Assembly (NCBI GenBank): GCA_049318165.1
Contig: JBMOGW010000007.1
Coordinates: 1 to 35,030 of the forward strand
Length of the DNA: 35,030 nt
Origin: UBA668 sp049318165
Lineage (GTDB): Bacteria > Actinomycetota > Acidimicrobiia > Acidimicrobiales > Ilumatobacteraceae
Reading direction: 5' to 3'
Positions 31,559 through 35,030 of the stretch are shown here, one piece after another; positions within the stretch are counted from its first letter, which is position 1, and each line of letters starts with the position of its first letter. The notes beneath the pieces are model-generated. The model saw only the letters and a program-made list of their open reading frames with translations. It was not told the origin of the DNA and made no database searches. Both the position numbers and the translations under genes were made by a program.

Positions 31559-31639
31559 TCCCACTGTCCATGGGATCGCGGCCCGGACTGCGATAGAAAG
31601 GTGCGCGTCACCAAGACCGAACGGGGAGGGGCGACGCAG

Positions 31640-32155
31640 ATGGAACTCATCGATCTGATTCCCAACTCGATGTCGTTCCGTGTCGTCACCACCATCGACG
31701 TACGCGAGGGTGACGAGATCCCCGTCGGGTTCACGGGCCGCGTGAAACACCACGAGGACGACCACGTCGTCGCCGTGTCGTGGTACGCCGACGGGCAGCT
31801 CCACAACCCGGGCAAGCACCACCCGGCCTTTCGGCGGTTCCGCCACGACGGCCGGTTGAAGTACGAGATGTTCTACGTGCACGGGCTGCTGCACGACCCG
31901 TCCGACCACGTGCCGGCGGTGCGCGGCTACTACGCCGACGGAGCCGTGCACTACGAGGAGCGCTACTTCGGTGGCAAGCGCCAGGACGCGAAGGACGGCA
32001 CGGCGGCCATTCGCAAGTGGCGCAGCGACGGTTCCGTGCGCCACGAGCTGCACTACGTCGCCGGTCGTCGTGTCACCGACGCGACGAGCGGCCCCGCAGC
32101 GCCCACGAAGTCGTCGGCTGGCCGTCCGGCACCGCGTCCCGACACACCGCGCTGA
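31640..32155 (+). CDS. YwqK/MORN-variant repeat protein
   Basis: The 171-residue protein contains repeats of exactly 30 residues beginning at Ala63, Ala93 and Ala123, with a shorter first copy at Ala45. Each follows the pattern A-X-X-X-(W/F/Y)-X-X-DG-X-(L/V)-X-X-E-X-X-(Y/F)-X-X-G. This fits the MORN-variant repeats of proteins annotated as YwqK-family antitoxins, a label that rests on few experiments. The first 40 residues form a separate beta-rich start (SFRVVTTIDVREGDEIP). The tail after 150 is Pro/Ala-rich. The ATG at 31640 has a strong GGGGAGGGG 8 nt upstream; GTG at 31601 is an alternative. No toxin gene can be recognised next to it, so an antitoxin role is not asserted. Confidence 0.75.
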   Translation: MELIDLIPNSMSFRVVTTIDVREGDEIPVGFTGRVKHHEDDHVVAVSWYADGQLHNPGKHHPAFRRFRHDGRLKYEMFYVHGLLHDPSDHVPAVRGYYADGAVHYEERYFGGKRQDAKDGTAAIRKWRSDGSVRHELHYVAGRRVTDATSGPAAPTKSSAGRPAPRPDTPR

Positions 32156-32281
32156 CGCCGCGCCCGCCGCGTGACGAACGGGGCAATTGTCCACGACCGT
32201 CCAGTGACCTTGGACTCTTCGGCCCGACATGGTTGCGCCGGTACGGTGCCCTCGAGGAACCGAACCCGCCCGGAGTCTCCT

Positions 32282-32683
32282 GTGGTCATCACCAACTATG
32301 TGCAACACGACGAGTGGTATCGCCTCGTCGCCCAGAACGTCGCCGACATGGTGTTGTTGCAAGACGCGCAACACCGCTACCTGTGGGCATCGCCGTCCGT
32401 GTACGACACGCTCGGCTGGACGCCCGAGGAGGTGATCGGGCGCGACAGCAGCTGGTTCATCTCCCCCGAGACGCAGATGCGGCTGACCGCCGCTCGCCTG
32501 GCCGCCGGCGATGGCGTCGTCGACCTGCACGAGGTGCAAGTGCGGTGCGCCGATGGGTCGTGGCGATGGGTGTCGAGCCGCTCCTCGGTGGTGGTGCTGC
32601 CCGACATGACGAAGGGTCGCGTGTCGGTGGTCCGCGACATCGACGACCGCGTTCGTACGACGGGCTCTGCTCCCGGAAACTGA
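32282..32683 (+). CDS. Stand-alone PAS-domain protein
   Basis: The 133-residue protein consists of one PAS fold and little else. The core reads MVLLQDAQHRYLWASPSVYDTLGWTPEEVIGRDSSWFI, typical of PAS helices and the first strands, then HEVQVRCADGSWRWVSSRSSVVV, the usual PAC-type end. A final strand (RVSVVRDIDDR) closes the sheet. There is no kinase, GGDEF or other output domain, so it would work by binding a ligand or a partner protein. The GTG at 32282 is chosen because of CGGAG about 8 nt upstream; upstream in-frame codons do not look like protein. It is followed after 96 nt by the copper-related gene pair, but no functional link is evident. Confidence 0.75.
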   Translation: MVITNYVQHDEWYRLVAQNVADMVLLQDAQHRYLWASPSVYDTLGWTPEEVIGRDSSWFISPETQMRLTAARLAAGDGVVDLHEVQVRCADGSWRWVSSRSSVVVLPDMTKGRVSVVRDIDDRVRTTGSAPGN

Positions 32684-32779
32684 CTCAAGCTTCGGTCAAC
32701 GGGAACTCGGAGCCGGAACGCGACGACAGAGAAGTGACCGTTGCGACGGGCGATGGTCACCCTTTGAAGGAGCATGTCA

Positions 32780-33796
32780 ATGCGCGCCTCGCGTTCTCTC
32801 ACGACCATCATCGGCGGCCTGGTCGCCACCTCCGTGCTGGCCACGGCGGCCCCCGCGTTCGCGCACGTCAGCATCAACACCTACGGCACCACCTTCACCG
32901 CCGGTGCCACCAATGCGTTCGCATTCCGTGTGCCCCACGGCTGCCCCGACGACCTGACCACGTTCGCTGCGAACGCTCGCACCTCGCGCGTCGAGGTCAC
33001 CGTGCCCGCCGCCGCCACCGGTGTGAAGCCCGAGCAGAAGCCGGGCTGGGACGTGTCGGTCGTCCGCGACGGCACCACCAAGGCCGTCACCCAGATCACG
33101 TGGACGGTGCGCGACCAGCGCGACTCGCTCGCCGACTGGACCTTCGCCGACTTCGGCGTCCGCGCCACGCTGAACGGCGTCGCCGGCGACGTCCTGGTGT
33201 TCCCGACCACGCAGTACTGCGACTACCACGACGACTTCTCGGCCGCCACCCTCACCGAGGTGTGGAGTGGCGCCAACGCCCCGAAGCTCACCCTGGTCGG
33301 CGCCGGCCAGAAGGTCAGTAGCGCCGCCGACCTGGCCGCGGTCGCCGGCCGCCTGGGCACCGCCGAGACCGACATCGACGCCGCACAGGCGACGATCGTG
33401 AGCCACGCGGCGAGCATCGCGACGCTCGGCGGCAAGGTGACGACGCTGGAGGCCAAGGTCGCCGCACTGCAGACGGCCATGACGAAGGCCGCACAGAAGA
33501 TCGCCGACCTCGTGGCGTCGCTCGCCGACCTGCGGGCCACGGTCCGCCTCGGTCACGTGTCGGTGATGCAGCAGCCCACCGGCACCACGGCGATCCTCGT
33601 CGACCTGCCCAGCACGCGCCGCTTCCAGACGATCGACGTGAAGGTCGGCGGCACCTCGGTGCTCACCGTGCAGCTGAACTCGGCAGGCGACGCAGCGGCG
33701 ACGCTGCCGGTCAGCCAGTCGGCCGGTCTCGCCAAGGGCGCCAAGGTCGAGGTGCTCGTCGGTTCGAAGGTCGTGGCCCAGGGCAAGGTCGGCTGA
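32780..33796 (+). CDS. YcnI-like (DUF1775) copper protein with coiled-coil and beta extension
   Basis: The 338-residue exported protein has a clear signal peptide cut after PAFA, which leaves His29 as the first mature residue. In B. subtilis YcnI the mature N-terminal His, with a conserved Trp, binds Cu(II) in a mono-histidine brace; the HVSINTY start fits. The DUF1775 domain runs to about residue 170 (VPHGCPDDLTTF, ITWTV, YCDYHDDF). Most YcnI proteins then have a single membrane helix, but here residues about 175-255 form a coiled coil with heptads (LGGKVTTLEAKVAALQTAM), followed by a beta-rich domain of about 80 residues and no membrane helix. ATG 32780 is preferred over 32774 because AAGGAG at 32767-32772 has proper 7-nt spacing to it. 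The next gene begins 2 nt after its stop. Confidence 0.85.
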   Translation: MRASRSLTTIIGGLVATSVLATAAPAFAHVSINTYGTTFTAGATNAFAFRVPHGCPDDLTTFAANARTSRVEVTVPAAATGVKPEQKPGWDVSVVRDGTTKAVTQITWTVRDQRDSLADWTFADFGVRATLNGVAGDVLVFPTTQYCDYHDDFSAATLTEVWSGANAPKLTLVGAGQKVSSAADLAAVAGRLGTAETDIDAAQATIVSHAASIATLGGKVTTLEAKVAALQTAMTKAAQKIADLVASLADLRATVRLGHVSVMQQPTGTTAILVDLPSTRRFQTIDVKVGGTSVLTVQLNSAGDAAATLPVSQSAGLAKGAKVEVLVGSKVVAQGKVG

Positions 33797-33798
33797 CC

Positions 33799-34539
33799 AT
33801 GACCGCACTGCGTTCGGGCCTGTTCCGGACTCTCGCGCCGCTCGCCGTCGCCGCCGCACTCGCGGCGTGCGGCGGCGGGTCCGCGTCGTCCGACGAAGTG
33901 GGGGCCGGCACCGCCCCGGGCGGCTCGGCCGTCGTCGTCGACGGTTCGTCCACCACCGCCACCGCCGGCACGGCGGAGGACCGCCCCGCGGCCGCCACCG
34001 GCGAGACCACCGCCGACGGTTCGTCGGCGAGCTCACCAGCAGACTCCACGGTCGGCACCTCGACCGGTGCATCGTCCACCACCGTGTCGAACGGCGCCAC
34101 TGCATCGGGCGGCGAGGTGACGAGTTCGACCGCCGCCGGCGAGGACCGCGGCGCTCCGACCACGACTGCTTCGGGGGCCACGGTGACCACCAAGCCCACG
34201 ACTGCGACGCCGACGCCCACCACCACACCCCCCGTGACGCCCACCACGAAGCCGCCCACTGCGACGACGAAGCCGCCGAGCACGACGCCTGCGACGCCGG
34301 GCAGCAAGAGCTTCACCGTCGATGCAGCGGGCTCGGCGCCGACGTTCTCGGTGGCGAAGGGTGCCGACGTGTCGATCACGGTGAACTCCGCGATCGACCA
34401 GGAATTCCACCTGCACGGCTACGACATCACGCTGGCCGGCACCCGGGTGAAGTTCCTGTTCACCGCCGACACCGCCGGCACGTTCATCCTCGAGAGCCAC
34501 GACACCGGCAAGATGATCTGCACGCTCGTCGTCAGCTGA
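33799..34539 (+). CDS. Lipoprotein with Thr/Pro-rich linker and C-terminal cupredoxin-like domain
   Basis: The 246-residue lipoprotein has a signal sequence with lipobox LAAC ending at Cys24. A long low-complexity linker rich in Ser, Thr, Pro and Ala (about residues 28-168) would extend through the cell wall. The C-terminal 75 residues form a small beta domain with EFHLHGYD (His204, His206), FTADTAGTFILESHDTGKMICTLVV (His234, Met239, Cys241). This matches the cupredoxin-like pattern HxHGYD ... H. The His, Cys and Met residues could make a copper site, but ligands are inferred. It follows the YcnI-like gene by 2 nt, so the two likely cooperate in copper handling or delivery outside the membrane. 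A strong terminator follows 29 nt after its stop. Confidence 0.82.
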   Translation: MTALRSGLFRTLAPLAVAAALAACGGGSASSDEVGAGTAPGGSAVVVDGSSTTATAGTAEDRPAAATGETTADGSSASSPADSTVGTSTGASSTTVSNGATASGGEVTSSTAAGEDRGAPTTTASGATVTTKPTTATPTPTTTPPVTPTTKPPTATTKPPSTTPATPGSKSFTVDAAGSAPTFSVAKGADVSITVNSAIDQEFHLHGYDITLAGTRVKFLFTADTAGTFILESHDTGKMICTLVVS

Positions 34540-34567
34540 TCGCTCCGTCCGACTCCCGGACACGCGA

Positions 34568-34599
34568 AGAGGGGCGGCCCCATCCGGGGTCGCCCCTCT
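34568..34599. terminator. Strong bidirectional hairpin terminator
   Basis: A 14-bp stem with a single G-U pair closes the 4-nt loop ATCC (AGAGGGGCGGCCCC paired with GGGGTCGCCCCTCT). It lies between the cupredoxin lipoprotein stop and the stop of the convergent Asp-rich gene and can end both transcripts. Confidence 0.85.
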
Positions 34600-34631
34600 C
34601 GGCGTCTCAGGTGGCGCTCGTCGCGCCGGGA

Positions 34632-35030
34632 TCAGATGACCGTGGTCGAAGTGCTCGAGGCGTCGGTCGAGCTCGTCGACGGATCGGTGGTGGTCGTCGA
34701 CGAGCCACCGTGGTGGCCGTCGCCGTGCGAGTCGTCGTCATCGAGGTCGTCCAGGCTGTCACCGTCGTCGTCGAGGTCATCGTCGTTGCTCTCGCCGTCG
34801 CCGTCGATGTCGTCGTCGCTGCTGTCGGACTTGTTGTCGCTGTCGATGTCGGTCTCGTCGGCCGAGTCGTCGGACAGGCCGTCGCCGTCGATGTCGAGCT
34901 CGTCGTCGGCGTCGTCGTGCTTGCCGTCACCGTCGATGTCGAGCTCGGTGGCCGAGTTGTCCTTCAGGCCGTCACCGTCGACGTCGTTCTCCATCGACGA
35001 GCTGTCGGGGAAGCCGTCACCGTCGATGTC
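34632..35030 (-). CDS. Asp-rich calcium-binding repeat protein (thrombospondin type 3-like), C-terminal part
   Basis: This is the last 132 residues of a larger protein whose start lies beyond the window. It is built of repeats of the form DIDGDG-X-X-D, about 12-24 residues apart, as in thrombospondin type 3 and EF-hand-like calcium loops. The copies become degenerate and dominated by Asp/Ser (DDDLDDDGDSLDDLDDDDS). A short Gly/His cluster (HGDGHHGG) and a Ser/Thr tail end the protein. Such proteins are usually exported and fold only when calcium is bound. The repetitive DNA (GTCGTC-rich on the plus strand) makes this region prone to replication slippage. No anchor or signal is seen in the part available. 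Confidence 0.8.
   Translation of the reverse strand, partial: DIDGDGFPDSSSMENDVDGDGLKDNSATELDIDGDGKHDDADDELDIDGDGLSDDSADETDIDSDNKSDSSDDDIDGDGESNDDDLDDDGDSLDDLDDDDSHGDGHHGGSSTTTTDPSTSSTDASSTSTTVI

Noticed and set aside
30293..32539. 748-codon frame antisense to the sigma factor and the repeat-protein gene
   Set aside because: It spans three independent plus-strand genes with clear domains; its own translation shows none.
34632..35030. Non-coding GTC microsatellite at the window end
   Set aside because: The minus strand keeps one open frame with regular DxDGDG calcium loops and ends just before a terminator, so it is coding.

Overview
The window is chromosomal DNA from a high-GC Gram-positive bacterium, most likely an actinobacterium and plausibly of the Acidimicrobiia (Ilumatobacter-like) type. 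The reasons are the very GC-rich codon use, the adjacent radA-disA pair, a ClpC ATPase, an LppM-type lipoprotein, an AftD-like arabinofuranosyltransferase-family protein and many leaderless promoters. The class is an inference; there is no rRNA here to fix it. The genes are tightly packed and I see no tRNA, rRNA, CRISPR or recognisable transposase.

Layout. 1-1391: the end of clpC and an LppM-like lipoprotein. 1395-12046: an envelope glycan locus with a divergent GT-C-like membrane protein, an acyltransferase-3 protein, a membrane-tethered beta-sandwich protein, a giant AftD-like membrane glycosyltransferase and a further GT-C-like protein. 12118-12435: a small LPATG sortase substrate with its own promoter and a TTCG-loop terminator. 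12543-14952: radA and disA (DNA repair and c-di-AMP signalling). 14949-18029 (minus): an AI-2E-type permease, a type II asparaginase and a metallo-beta-lactamase-fold hydrolase, overlapping each other. 18051-19860 (minus): a YcaQ/AlkX-type DNA glycosylase and a cyclophilin.

19880-21068 is a compact unit that looks like a mobile or selfish element: an AbiEi-like/DUF559 nuclease-fold gene between two 89-bp inverted arms. Each arm holds three 20-bp repeats with identical spacing, and the arms align without gaps at 81 of 89 positions. 21085-25316 (minus) is a complete sugar-type ABC importer operon (ATPase, two permeases, binding lipoprotein). It diverges from a cysteine-less DksA-like gene, and the two -10 boxes share bases.

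25737-28763 is a four-gene overlapping operon: two ferritin-like helical-bundle proteins (one with a full diiron ligand set), a protein of unknown family and an epoxide-hydrolase-like enzyme. I read it as a candidate undescribed oxygenation/hydrolysis pathway. 28818-31246 carries a Bax-inhibitor-1 membrane protein, an ABM-like monomer and a sigma-70 factor. 31367-35030 holds a small hypothetical gene, a 30-residue-repeat (YwqK/MORN-like) protein, a stand-alone PAS protein, a copper pair (YcnI-like protein plus a cupredoxin-like lipoprotein), a strong terminator and the end of an Asp-rich calcium-binding-repeat protein.

Transcription signals. At eight genes a TANNNT hexamer lies 6-8 nt before the start codon, the usual geometry of leaderless actinobacterial promoters. 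These sites decide several start codons below.
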